From: Clostridiales bacterium
Lineage (GTDB): Bacteria > Bacillota > Clostridia > Lachnospirales > Lachnospiraceae
Assembly: GCA_020860565.1 (NCBI GenBank)
Contig: JAJBUA010000049.1
Coordinates: forward strand, 1 to 39,806
Length of the DNA stretch: 39,806 bases
Reading direction: 5' to 3'
Shown: positions 15,410 to 23,851 of the stretch, one piece after another
Numbering within the stretch: position 1 is the stretch's first letter
Layout: each line of letters starts with the position of its first letter
Made by a program: the position numbers and the translations under genes
The notes under the pieces: model-generated
What the model saw: the letters and a program-made list of their open reading frames with translations, nothing else
The model's database searches: none
Told to the model about the DNA's origin: nothing

Positions 15410-16249
15410 TTATGATTTCGTTGCGCCCGCGACGATTACGGTTCCCTTATCGTCATCATCGACAGAGGTTTCGGTAGAAGAGGTCGTGGAAGAAGTAGAT
15501 GATGATGTTACTCCTTCGGTGGAAGTCGCGTTTGCGGTGCTGACGGAAGAAGTGCAGATACCGTTATCTGCGAAGGTGTAAGCAATGCCGTCAATGGTGT
15601 AGGTTGTGCCGGCGATCATCTTGCCGTCCGAGTCCATATAATAGTAATTGCCGTTGTCAACGATCCAACCCGTGATGCAGTGACCGGAGTTGTTGAAGAA
15701 GTAGTACGATCCGTCGATCTCGGTCCAGGAAACTGACATCTTTCCGGAGGACGGATCCATATAATATTTGTTGGTGCCGTCGCTCAGCCATCCGGTCATC
15801 ATCTTGCCGTCTGAACCGAAATAATAATAGCCGTTATCGGTCTGCTGCCATCCGGTGATCATCTTGCCGTCGCTGCCGAACATGTACCAGCTTCCATCGA
15901 TCTCAACAGCGGCGTTGATGACACACTTGCCGGAATCCAGCGCGAAATAATACCATGCGCCGTCCATTTCTCTCCATCCGGTTCTCATCGCGCCGTCGCC
16001 GCCCATATAGTAATAATCGTCGCCGATCTTCAGCCATCCGGTTACCATGGAGCCGTCGTCAAGGAAATAATAATATTTCCCATCGACCTCCAGAAGTCCC
16101 GTCATGGCCTGGCCGCTGTCATTAAGGTAATACCATTTATCTTCAATTTCCTGGAAACCGGCGGCATAAGAAGAAAATGCCGGAGCCATTGCCAGAACAC
16201 ATACAGTACCCGCAAAAACAGCCTGTTTTAACTGCCTGCTTAATTTCAT
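15410..16249 (-). CDS. Secreted protein made of cell-wall-binding (choline-binding-like) repeats
   Basis: 279 residues from the ATG at 16249, which follows GGAGGG on the minus strand. An upstream in-frame ATG at 16312 adds 21 residues without a signal. The N-terminus is a clear signal peptide (Lys/Arg start, hydrophobic core, SSYAA cleavage site near 30). About ten aromatic repeats of 19-21 residues follow, each of the form W/YYYF..DG.M.TGW, matching CW_binding_1-type repeats that hold proteins on choline or other wall polymers. The last ~45 residues are Ser/Thr-rich with a DDDD cluster. There is no catalytic domain and no sortase motif. A surface-attached adhesin or decoy is possible. Function unknown. 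Confidence 0.85.
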   Translation of the reverse strand: MKLSRQLKQAVFAGTVCVLAMAPAFSSYAAGFQEIEDKWYYLNDSGQAMTGLLEVDGKYYYFLDDGSMVTGWLKIGDDYYYMGGDGAMRTGWREMDGAWYYFALDSGKCVINAAVEIDGSWYMFGSDGKMITGWQQTDNGYYYFGSDGKMMTGWLSDGTNKYYMDPSSGKMSVSWTEIDGSYYFFNNSGHCITGWIVDNGNYYYMDSDGKMIAGTTYTIDGIAYTFADNGICTSSVSTANATSTEGVTSSSTSSTTSSTETSVDDDDKGTVIVAGATKS

Positions 16250-16285
16250 GAGTTTCACCCTCCTTGATTTTGAACTAATAAGAAC

Positions 16286-16313
16286 ATTATAACATTGAAA
16301 TCGGCGGAACAAC
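16286..16313 (-). promoter_or_regulatory. Possible promoter for the repeat-protein gene
   Basis: On the minus strand a consensus TATAAT lies at 16291-16286. A weak -35 (AGTTGT) is about 17 bp upstream. The spacing to the ATG at 16249 is suitable for a short leader. Confidence 0.5.
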
Positions 16314-16400
16314 TAACAATTGAATTACGATTTATGTATCCTTTTCCATAACTTTTTATCAGAATTGTATCGTTGATCATTCTTTTCGCGGAAAATCCTC

Positions 16401-16429
16401 TTCACAAGATTTGGATTTTGTGTTAGTAT
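16401..16429 (+). promoter_or_regulatory. Possible promoter for the HPr-like gene
   Basis: TTCACA at 16401-16406 and TAGTAT at 16424-16429 are spaced 17 bp, giving a leader of about 100 nt. The rest of the 16250-16532 gap holds no gene that I can support. Confidence 0.5.
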
Positions 16430-16532
16430 GAATAGAAATTGATGCAGCGGTTTCCAATTGCCGCAGATAAGCCACTATGAAATGTTATTTCAATAGGAAG
16501 CTTCCATTAAGACTAACCAAGGAGAACGAGAC

Positions 16533-16796
16533 ATGAAAAGACAGGAAGTCGTAGTGAACTTACATGATCAGTCTGAATTAAGCCCGGCGGCGCTTCTCGT
16601 GCAGGTATCGTGTCGCTATCGCAGCGATATCCATATTGAGATCGGAGAAAACAAAACGATCAATGCGAAGAGCATCATGGGCGTAATGACATATGATTAC
16701 CGACAAGGGGAGTCGGTACTGGTGACGGCTGAGGGTTCCGATGAGGAAGAGGCTGTAGCAGGTGTTTGTGCATTTTTAAACGGCAGACAATCTTAA
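16533..16796 (+). CDS. HPr-like (Crh-like) protein lacking the phosphorylatable histidine
   Basis: 87 residues aligning over the whole length with PTS phosphocarrier HPr. The active-site motif, normally GIHARPA, reads SELSPA: position 15 is Glu instead of His and position 17 Ser instead of Arg. The regulatory-serine region is conserved as KSIMGVM (S47, equivalent to HPr Ser46, shifted by a one-residue insertion). Bacillus Crh has the same logic, Gln15 with Ser46 retained. This protein therefore cannot relay phosphate to sugars but could still be phosphorylated by HPr kinase and act with CcpA, an inference. It is monocistronic, starting after AAGGAG and ending at a strong terminator. Confidence 0.85.
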   Translation: MKRQEVVVNLHDQSELSPAALLVQVSCRYRSDIHIEIGENKTINAKSIMGVMTYDYRQGESVLVTAEGSDEEEAVAGVCAFLNGRQS

Positions 16797-16820
16797 CGAT
16801 AAGGACACCAAAAGAGGAAT

Positions 16821-16846
16821 CCCGGCAGGCGCGCTGCCGGGTTTTT
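16821..16846 (+). terminator. Rho-independent terminator after the HPr-like gene
   Basis: CCCGGCAG and CTGCCGGG form an 8-bp GC-rich stem with a 5-nt loop followed by TTTTTC. Confidence 0.93.
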
Positions 16847-16880
16847 CTTTCCAGGCACAGGGCCGGGTAAGGAGAAAGAT

Positions 16881-18059
16881 ATGACGACACTGGCAATAGC
16901 GACGGATCTGCATTATCTGGCGCCGGAATTGCGGGATCGGGGAGAAGCATTTGAACTGCTGATGCAGTTTTCGGACGGCAGACGGACGGAATATTCCGAT
17001 GAGATATTCCACGCATTTCTGAGAGAGATGCTGCTGCTGCACCCGGATGTGCTGCTGATAACCGGGGATCTGACGTTTAACGGGGAGCGGCTGAGCCATG
17101 AGCGGCTGTCGGCCGGTCTTTCGCTTTTAAGAAAGGTCGGGATCGCGGTGATCGTGCTGCCGGGAAATCATGACCTGGATAACCGGATGGCGGGTTCCTA
17201 CATCGGCAGGGAAGCAGAGCCTGTGGAGAGCGTGAACTGTGAGGAGTTTTCGGGTTATTATCCTCTGGGGACGGAGGCGTCTGCGCATCTTATCGCAGCG
17301 GATCCTTTTTCTCTGGGCTGTGTTTACGCGCTGCAGGAGGATCTTTGGCTGATGTGTGTGGACATCAATGGAAACAAAGCCCCATGCAGTCTGACGGATG
17401 AGATGATCTCCCGGATCCGTTCCGCGCTTGAGAAGGCCAGAGAGCGGAACGTGCGCGTGATCGGAGCCAGCCATCAGAACCTGATGGCGCATAATTCTCT
17501 GCTGTCGGCCGGATTTGTTATGGATGGCGGAGAAAAGCTTTTTGCGCTTTATCAGGAGTACGGTGTACGCCTGCATCTGAGCGGACATATGCATGTGCAG
17601 CACTGGAGAGAGGCCTCCGGCATGACAGAGATTGTCACATCCGCGCTTACGCTTTCTCCGTGCCAGTATGGAGTTTTAACAATTGACGGGAATCTGGCGT
17701 CTTATCAGACCCGGTTGGTTGATGTAGAGACCTGGGCAGAGAAAAGCGGAAATCCCGATCCGCATCTCCTTCATTTTGCAAATTATGCTTCCGAGATGTA
17801 TCTGTCTTCGGAGAAAAAGAAACTCCGGATGGAGTTTGCTGATTCCGGTCTTTGCGAATCTGGTATAGAGGAACTGGTATCCGGCATGGCACGGATAAAT
17901 CAGGCCTTTTTTGCCGGAAGGCTGTACAGCCTCAGGGAGAGCGGTCATATCCGGGCGCGCTGGCAGGAACTGGCGCCCGACAGTTTCTGGAATCTCTATA
18001 TGGACAGTATCTTTGAAGAAAGATGTAAGGATGAAAATAAAGTAACGCTCCGGCTATGA
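16881..18059 (+). CDS. Calcineurin-like metallophosphoesterase
   Basis: 392 residues. All five metal motifs of the fold are present: DLH (D9, H11), GDLTFNGE (D63), GNHD (96-98), H198 in ASHQN and GHMH (235-238). The family cleaves phosphomonoesters or diesters using two metals. The C-terminal ~130 residues are an unassigned extension. No signal peptide is seen, so it is cytoplasmic. GGAGA precedes the ATG. Its stop overlaps or abuts the next gene, a TIGR01906 membrane protein, so the two are co-expressed. The substrate is not readable. Confidence 0.88.
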   Translation: MTTLAIATDLHYLAPELRDRGEAFELLMQFSDGRRTEYSDEIFHAFLREMLLLHPDVLLITGDLTFNGERLSHERLSAGLSLLRKVGIAVIVLPGNHDLDNRMAGSYIGREAEPVESVNCEEFSGYYPLGTEASAHLIAADPFSLGCVYALQEDLWLMCVDINGNKAPCSLTDEMISRIRSALEKARERNVRVIGASHQNLMAHNSLLSAGFVMDGGEKLFALYQEYGVRLHLSGHMHVQHWREASGMTEIVTSALTLSPCQYGVLTIDGNLASYQTRLVDVETWAEKSGNPDPHLLHFANYASEMYLSSEKKKLRMEFADSGLCESGIEELVSGMARINQAFFAGRLYSLRESGHIRARWQELAPDSFWNLYMDSIFEERCKDENKVTLRL

Positions 18060-18076
18060 GAGAATGGAAGGGAATT

Positions 18077-18745
18077 ATGAGAAAAGAAAGCAGTATTTAT
18101 ACAGGAATTATCATTGCGGCTCTGATGGCGCTTGTGCTGTCCGTGTCCGTCGCGGCGCCGCTGGTTTTCCGCTCGTTTTATTATGCACATATTGAAGCTC
18201 TGGATCTTCCGCGTCAGTCGGGATATACGGCAGAAGAGATCCGGGACGCCTATGATGAAATGATGGATTTCTGCATGAAAGGGGAACCTTTTGGAACCGG
18301 CGTATTAAAATGGTCAGAATCGGGGAAGGATCACTTTGCGGACTGTGCGGTATTATTTCGTCTGGATTTTCAGGTGCTGTGGGCATCCGCGCTGATTCTG
18401 GTTCTGTGTCTGATTATTTATCGAGCATATCCGCTGCGTCCGCTGCGCTTTCTGGGCAGAGGGCCTTTGTTCTGGGCAGGAGGACTGGAGGCGGTCGGAT
18501 TTCTGGTCGTGGCAGGGCTGGCAGCGCTGGATTTTGACCGGGCCTTTGTGATCTTTCATCATTTGTTTTTCCCGGGGAAGGATAACTGGATCTTTGATCC
18601 CTGGGAAGACGAGATCATTCTTGTTCTGCCGGAGGTTTTTTTCCGTAATTGCGCGATCCTGATTGTGGGACTGATGTTTGCACTGTGTGCAGTTTTGATC
18701 GGGATCGATTTTGCACTGTCTTTGCATCAGCACAGGCATGAATAA
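18077..18745 (+). CDS. TIGR01906 / DUF1461 integral membrane protein
   Basis: About 222 residues with four to five membrane segments: one at the N-terminus, two near the middle separated by a basic loop, and one or two near the C-terminus. The conserved family block HHLFFPGKDNWIFDPWED lies after the third segment and ends in IILVLPEVFF. The large extracytoplasmic loop contains the helical EEIRDAYDEMMDF stretch. Function is unknown for the family. I favour ATG 18077, which follows GGAAGGG. The ATG at 18056, overlapping the phosphoesterase stop as ATGA, has no obvious ribosome binding site but could be used by coupling. Confidence 0.85.
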   Translation: MRKESSIYTGIIIAALMALVLSVSVAAPLVFRSFYYAHIEALDLPRQSGYTAEEIRDAYDEMMDFCMKGEPFGTGVLKWSESGKDHFADCAVLFRLDFQVLWASALILVLCLIIYRAYPLRPLRFLGRGPLFWAGGLEAVGFLVVAGLAALDFDRAFVIFHHLFFPGKDNWIFDPWEDEIILVLPEVFFRNCAILIVGLMFALCAVLIGIDFALSLHQHRHE

Positions 18746-18807
18746 ATCTGGAAAAAAGGGATAGATTACTGTCATAAGAGAGCCGGATCATAAGGAGAAA
18801 TCATTGT

Positions 18808-20322
18808 ATGAAGGAAACAGAAAATAAAGGGAGAGCTTTTACAACGTTATCGGAACTTTTAGAACGCGCGTCCGCGCTGCAGACGGCGCTGACACTTTTT
18901 GAATGGGATAATGAAACACTTGCACCAAGGGAGGCGTCGTCCCTTACGGCGCGGACGCAGGGCGCGCTGTCAGCGGCTTATCAGGAGATTATGACCGGAG
19001 AAGAGGTCGGAAACTGCCTGAAAGCGTGCGAGGAAGAAAATCTCAGCGAGAAAGAACAGGCCATCGTGAGGGAGGCAAAGAAGGAACGGGATGAATTATG
19101 TGCGATTCCGCCGCAGGAGTATCGTGCGTATCAGGAGCTCATCGCCCGCTCAGCCCTTGTCTGGGCAGAAGCAAAGAAAAAACAGGATTTTGATGCTTTT
19201 GCACCGATTTTAAAACAGGTGATTGACTGCCAGAAAAGGTTTGCTTCTTACCGTGCGAAAAAGGGGCAGAAGCTTTATGATGTGATGCTGGATGACTACG
19301 AAAAGGGATTTGATATGGAAAAGCTGGACGAATTCTTTTCGCTGTTAAAGCGGGAACTGGTGCCATTTCTTCATAATATCCAGAAGAGCGGGATTGAGAT
19401 TGAGGATGCTTTCCTGACCGGAGATTACCCGGAGGATAAGCAGCGGGAAGCGGCGATTCTGCTTGCCGGATATGTGGGTTTCGATTTCTCTAAGGGAGTG
19501 CTGGCAGTCAGTGAGCATCCATTTACGACGAATCTGCACAATCGGGATGTCCGTATCACCACGAACTTTAAGGAGCGTGTGGACAGTTCCCTTTTTTCTG
19601 TAATCCATGAGTCAGGACATGCGATATATGAGCTGGGGATCGCCGATGACCTGACACAGACGCTGGTGGGGCAGGGAGCCTCGATGGGGATGCATGAGTC
19701 GCAGTCCCGTTTCTTTGAAAATATATTGGGTCGCCGGGAATCTTTCTGGGTTCCGGTATATGAGAAGCTTCAGGAAATCTTCCCGTGTGAACTGGGGAAA
19801 ATTGCGCTTCCGCAGTTTGTAAGGGCAGTCAATAAGGTTTCGGCAGGTCTGATCCGTACAGAAGCGGATGAGCTGACCTATGGGCTTCATGTTCTGGTGC
19901 GTTATGAGCTTGAAAAGGAGCTGATTGAACAGGATCTGCCGGTAGAAAAGCTGCCTGCGCTCTGGGCAGATAAGTATGAGGAGTATCTGGGTATCCGTCC
20001 GCAGAATGTCTCAGAGGGGGTGCTTCAGGACATTCACTGGGCGCAGGGCTCTTTCGGGTATTTTCCATCCTATGCACTGGGGAGCGCGTTTGGTGCACAG
20101 ATTCTCTTTGCGATGGAAAAAGAGATGGATATCGACAGGCTGCTGGCTGAGGGCCGTATCTGTGAGATAAGAGAATATCTGAGGGAGCATATTCACAGAT
20201 ACGGCAAACTGAAGTCTGCGCGGGTGCTTTTAAAGGAAATAACCGGCGAAGATTTTAATCCGGGATATTATGTAAGTTATTTAAAGGAAAAATACGGAAA
20301 AATTTACGGAATCCAGTCATGA
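18808..20322 (+). CDS. M32 family metallocarboxypeptidase
   Basis: A 504-residue zinc carboxypeptidase of the Taq type, which removes C-terminal residues from peptides in the cytoplasm. The zinc motif HESGH is at 267-271 and the third ligand Glu is in the HESQSRFFEN block near 296-305. Other family signatures are HPFTTN (237-242) and the C-terminal GSFGYFPSYALGS. The length matches the family. GGAG lies upstream of the ATG. The neighbours are a membrane protein and a subtilase, without obvious coupling, so its role is probably general peptide turnover. Confidence 0.95.
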   Translation: MKETENKGRAFTTLSELLERASALQTALTLFEWDNETLAPREASSLTARTQGALSAAYQEIMTGEEVGNCLKACEEENLSEKEQAIVREAKKERDELCAIPPQEYRAYQELIARSALVWAEAKKKQDFDAFAPILKQVIDCQKRFASYRAKKGQKLYDVMLDDYEKGFDMEKLDEFFSLLKRELVPFLHNIQKSGIEIEDAFLTGDYPEDKQREAAILLAGYVGFDFSKGVLAVSEHPFTTNLHNRDVRITTNFKERVDSSLFSVIHESGHAIYELGIADDLTQTLVGQGASMGMHESQSRFFENILGRRESFWVPVYEKLQEIFPCELGKIALPQFVRAVNKVSAGLIRTEADELTYGLHVLVRYELEKELIEQDLPVEKLPALWADKYEEYLGIRPQNVSEGVLQDIHWAQGSFGYFPSYALGSAFGAQILFAMEKEMDIDRLLAEGRICEIREYLREHIHRYGKLKSARVLLKEITGEDFNPGYYVSYLKEKYGKIYGIQS

Positions 20323-20387
20323 AACAATCATAAAAGGAAAAGAATTTCCGTAATAAATAAAAAGAACATCTGCAACAGGGAGCGGCT

Positions 20388-22124
20388 ATGCCGGAAACAG
20401 GTGCAAATCAGAAGCTGGATGATGAATGGAATCTTGCACTGGAGCTGACAGAGAAAGAACGGGAAGCGTCAGAAGAGCTTTCGGCGGGCTACAATTTTGA
20501 GGAAAAGACCTGGGAGGTAATCGTCAAATATTCCGGAAGTCTTGAGACAGTACGGGAGATGGGAATTCCCGTCGAGGAGATGATCAATGAATATGCGATT
20601 CTGCGCGTCCCGGAGAGCAGGATCGGGGAGGTGAGCGACCTCTGGGAGATCGAATACATGGAAAAGCCAAAGCTGCTCTTTTTTGCCGATGACCGTGCAG
20701 GGACGGCATCGTGTATTCCTGCACTTCAGGGAGATATGGAGGGAACAGGACTTACGGGCCGCGGCATCCTGACAGCAGTTCTGGATTCCGGAATTGATTA
20801 TTTCCATGAGGATTTTCGCAATGCGGACGGGACGACACGGATCGTTTCCCTTTGGGATCAGCAGAACGGCCGGATTTATGACTCTGAGGAGATCAATCGT
20901 GCGCTGGAAAGCGGAAGCAGAAGTGAGGCGCTTGCGATGGTACCGTCCGTGGATGTCAGCGGACATGGGACAGCAGTGGCCGGAATCGCAGCGGGGAACG
21001 GACGTGGACAGGATGGACGTTATCGGGGAATTGCGTATGAGAGCGAGCTCCTGATTGTGAAGCTGGGCACTCCGGATCCGCAGGGATTTCCGCGGACGAC
21101 AGAATTGATGCGGGCGGTAAATTTTGCGGTAACGGATGCCATCCGCCGCCGTCAGCCGCTGGCGGTTAATATCAGCTTTGGCAATACATATGGGCCACAC
21201 GACGGTACCGGTCTGCTGGAGACCTTTCTCGATGATATCGGAAATCTGGGAAAAACCTCGATCATTGTGGGAAGTGGAAATGAGGGTGCCGCTGCCGGAC
21301 ATGCCGGCGGCAATATCCGTCCGCATACAGAGACGAAGGTTCGGGAAATGCTGTCTGTCGCCGGTTATGAAACCGGGTTTTCGGTACAATTATGGAAGTC
21401 ATACGAAGATCCGCTGGCAGTTTCGCTCCAGGCGCCTTCCGGAGAAATCCTCGGACCGCTGTCACAGGAGATGGAAATATCGCGCTTTGAGTACCACAAC
21501 ACCAGAATTCTGGTGTATTGCGGAGAACCGGCTCCTTACAGTGCGGCACAGGAGATTTATTTTTATTTTTCTGTGCGGGAGAGCGGATATGTCGACAGTG
21601 GAATCTGGACCTTTTTACTGAGTGGGACCGTGCGTGCGGGTGGGAGGTATGATTTCTGGCTTCCTGTGGCATCTGTCCTCAATCCGTCTACCCGTTTCCT
21701 GAGTCCGACCCCGGATGCGACCTTGACAATCCCGTCTTCTGCGGAAAAAGTGATTACGGTGGGAGCGTATGATGCTCTGACCGATACTTATGCGGATTTT
21801 TCCGGGAGAGGGTTCATGCGGTCAGACAATCAGACAAAACCGGATATCGCAGCACCCGGTGTCGGACTTATGGCTCCTGCGGCAGGGGGCGGTTATCTGT
21901 CGGTGACCGGCACTTCCTTTGCTGCTCCGATAGTGACCGGAAGCGCGGCGCTGCTGATGCAGTGGGGGATCCTGGAGGGAAAGGATCCCTATCTGTATGG
22001 GGAGAAGCTGAAGGCATATCTGCGCCGCGGTGCGAGACCGCTGCCGGGGTTTCGTGAGATTCCGAATCCTCAGACCGGATATGGTGCGCTCTGCCTGGCG
22101 GCAAGTCTTCCGGAGCGTTCCTGA
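20388..22124 (+). CDS. S8 family subtilisin-like peptidase, CspB-like
   Basis: 578 residues without a signal peptide. Residues ~40-95 resemble the CspB-type prodomain, followed by a subtilase domain. The catalytic triad is intact: D133 (VLDSGID), H193 (SGHGTAVAG) and S510 (GTSFAAP), with oxyanion N298 in GSGNEG. A ~140-residue beta-rich insertion sits between N298 and the serine block, as in Csp proteins. In Clostridioides and Clostridium, Csp proteases activate the cortex hydrolase SleC during spore germination. No SleC or other germination gene is adjacent, so that role is inferred. The start follows GGGAG. Gaps on both sides suggest a single-gene unit. Confidence 0.88.
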   Translation: MPETGANQKLDDEWNLALELTEKEREASEELSAGYNFEEKTWEVIVKYSGSLETVREMGIPVEEMINEYAILRVPESRIGEVSDLWEIEYMEKPKLLFFADDRAGTASCIPALQGDMEGTGLTGRGILTAVLDSGIDYFHEDFRNADGTTRIVSLWDQQNGRIYDSEEINRALESGSRSEALAMVPSVDVSGHGTAVAGIAAGNGRGQDGRYRGIAYESELLIVKLGTPDPQGFPRTTELMRAVNFAVTDAIRRRQPLAVNISFGNTYGPHDGTGLLETFLDDIGNLGKTSIIVGSGNEGAAAGHAGGNIRPHTETKVREMLSVAGYETGFSVQLWKSYEDPLAVSLQAPSGEILGPLSQEMEISRFEYHNTRILVYCGEPAPYSAAQEIYFYFSVRESGYVDSGIWTFLLSGTVRAGGRYDFWLPVASVLNPSTRFLSPTPDATLTIPSSAEKVITVGAYDALTDTYADFSGRGFMRSDNQTKPDIAAPGVGLMAPAAGGGYLSVTGTSFAAPIVTGSAALLMQWGILEGKDPYLYGEKLKAYLRRGARPLPGFREIPNPQTGYGALCLAASLPERS

Positions 22125-22182
22125 CGACAGCACCGGTGCTGAAAGCAGAAGATTCCGGGCTATATGCTTAGAATAGTAACGC

Positions 22183-22211
22183 TTGAATAAACAAAAAACA
22201 TATGTTATGCT
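22183..22211 (+). promoter_or_regulatory. Sigma-A-type promoter for the PIN-like gene and Nudix gene
   Basis: TTGAAT at 22183-22188 and TATGCT at 22206-22211 have 17-bp spacing, about 55 nt before the start codon. Confidence 0.68.
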
Positions 22212-22265
22212 AAAACGCAGTGACAGGATATCACAGATGAAGCAGATATCAGAAAGGATTGTAAC

Positions 22266-23375
22266 ATGGATTATTTTTTGATTGACTATGAAAATACCGG
22301 CGAGAGCGGACTTAAGGGGATCCGGGAACTGGGAGAGGATACCTGTACGGTGATTTTTTATAGTGAAAATGCAGATAAGATCAGTTTTGAGATGCATCAG
22401 ACACTCTGCTGCTGCAGGACAAAGCTGGAATTTCGTAAAGTTTATACCGGTAAGAAAAATGCGCTGGATTTCCAGCTGTCGACGTATCTTGGCTTTTTGA
22501 TTGCTACGAATCCGGAAAATCATTTCTTTATTGTGAGTAAGGATAACGGGTACCGGGTGGTCATGGACTTCTGGAAAGATAAGAAGATCCGCCAGATTGA
22601 TTCGATCGGCCGCGCTCATGCAAAGCCTCTGATGATCGAAACGAGAAAGCAGCCGCAGCAGCCGTCTGAGCAGGCACCGGAAGTATCATCGGGAGAGACC
22701 ACGCAAATACAGACACCGGTGTCGGCGGTATCATCAGAACCTGCGAAACAGGAGCCAGAAGACCGGTCATTACAGCAACCAGCAGAAATCTTACTACAGA
22801 CGGCATTTACGGCAATGAATGTTCCGAAGGAGACGGCGAAGGAGTCCCCGTCGGAAGTCCGGGTTATGGCGGGTGAGATGATGGATATACAGAAACCGGA
22901 GAGCGGAGCAGAAACACCGGAGGCAGAAAAAACATCCGGGTCAAAAGTGCATGATAGCCATAACAAATCGGAGCAGAATTGTCCGAATCTGGGACAGAGC
23001 GCAGAAAATGCGGATGAGAAAACAGAAAATACGGATCGGAACACAGAGATAAAAGAAGATAAGGCGGAAAGCCCGGAGATGCCGGAGGTAAAAAAGGAGA
23101 ATCCGGAAAAGCGGCCGCACCGCGGAGGACGCAGAAAGAAAACAGCATCGCAGGTGCCTCCGGTCGATGAATTCCAGCCTTCGCCGGAACTGCAGGCAGC
23201 GATTGCTCAGGTCATTGAGGGAAAAGAAGAACAGGATCACATTGGCCGTTTTATTGTAAAGTATAAAACGAAGCAGGGCGTTAACAACGCGATCGTCAAG
23301 CTGTACGGAACAGAGAAAGCAGGAGAACTTTATAAAAAGATCAAACCGCTTTTGAAGGATAAGAAGGGGAAATAA
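22266..23375 (+). CDS. PIN-like nuclease-domain protein with long disordered linker
   Basis: 369 residues in three parts. Residues 1-~120 form an alpha/beta domain with acidic positions typical of PIN-like/NYN nucleases: D7 and E9 in FLIDYEN, D68 in ALDFQ and D93 in SKDNGY. Residues ~125-300 are a low-complexity linker rich in Glu, Pro, Gln, Ser and Lys, ending in a basic patch (RPHRGGRRKK) that could bind RNA. The last ~60 residues are a compact helical domain ending KIKPLLKDKKGK. RNA cleavage is inferred from the fold. AAAGGA precedes the ATG. The stop overlaps the start of a Nudix gene by 1 nt (TAATG), so the two are coupled. Confidence 0.7.
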   Translation: MDYFLIDYENTGESGLKGIRELGEDTCTVIFYSENADKISFEMHQTLCCCRTKLEFRKVYTGKKNALDFQLSTYLGFLIATNPENHFFIVSKDNGYRVVMDFWKDKKIRQIDSIGRAHAKPLMIETRKQPQQPSEQAPEVSSGETTQIQTPVSAVSSEPAKQEPEDRSLQQPAEILLQTAFTAMNVPKETAKESPSEVRVMAGEMMDIQKPESGAETPEAEKTSGSKVHDSHNKSEQNCPNLGQSAENADEKTENTDRNTEIKEDKAESPEMPEVKKENPEKRPHRGGRRKKTASQVPPVDEFQPSPELQAAIAQVIEGKEEQDHIGRFIVKYKTKQGVNNAIVKLYGTEKAGELYKKIKPLLKDKKGK

Positions 23376-23851
23376 TGGCTTCTTTAACAACGCTGTGTTA
23401 TATCGAAAAAGACGGAAAGTATCTGATGCTCCATCGGACGGTAAAGAAAAATGACGTGAATAAAGATAAATGGATTGGCGTGGGCGGACATTTTGAAGCG
23501 GACGAGAGCCCGGAGGAATGTCTGTTGCGTGAAGTGCGGGAGGAAACCGGATATACGCTGACTTCATGGAGCTTTCGCGGGCTGGTGACCTTTGTCTCCG
23601 GGGGAGGGGTGACCGAATACATGGCGCTCTATACCGCAGACGGATTTACCGGAGTCCCGACAAGATGTGCAGAAGGAGAACTGGAGTGGGTGAATAAAAA
23701 CGATCTGCTGTCGCTGAATCTGTGGGAGGGCGATAAGATCTTTTTGCGGCTTCTGGATGAGAGAACGACATTTTTCTCCCTCAAGCTGGTCTATGACGGC
23801 GGAAACACATTGGTCCGGGCGGATCTCGACGGAAAGCCGCTGCCGTTATGA
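23375..23851 (+). CDS. MutT-like Nudix hydrolase
   Basis: 158 residues. The Nudix box GGHFEADESPEECLLREVREETGY has all conserved Gly, Glu and REVREE positions. The start MASLTTLCYIEKDGKYLMLHR and the layout match bacterial 8-oxo-dGTP diphosphatase-type proteins, although specificity cannot be proven. It begins inside the stop of the PIN-like gene, so translation is coupled. The 3' end overlaps the convergent YihY gene by 6 nt. Confidence 0.9.
   Translation: MASLTTLCYIEKDGKYLMLHRTVKKNDVNKDKWIGVGGHFEADESPEECLLREVREETGYTLTSWSFRGLVTFVSGGGVTEYMALYTADGFTGVPTRCAEGELEWVNKNDLLSLNLWEGDKIFLRLLDERTTFFSLKLVYDGGNTLVRADLDGKPLPL

Noticed and set aside
15372-15581. Small plus-strand gene opposite the wall-binding protein
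   Set aside because: It is the mirror of the Ser/Thr-rich tail of the minus-strand gene and has no ribosome binding site.
20469-21389. Minus-strand open frame across the S8 peptidase (306 codons)
   Set aside because: It is antisense to the catalytic domain of a clear subtilase, with no motifs or start signals of its own.
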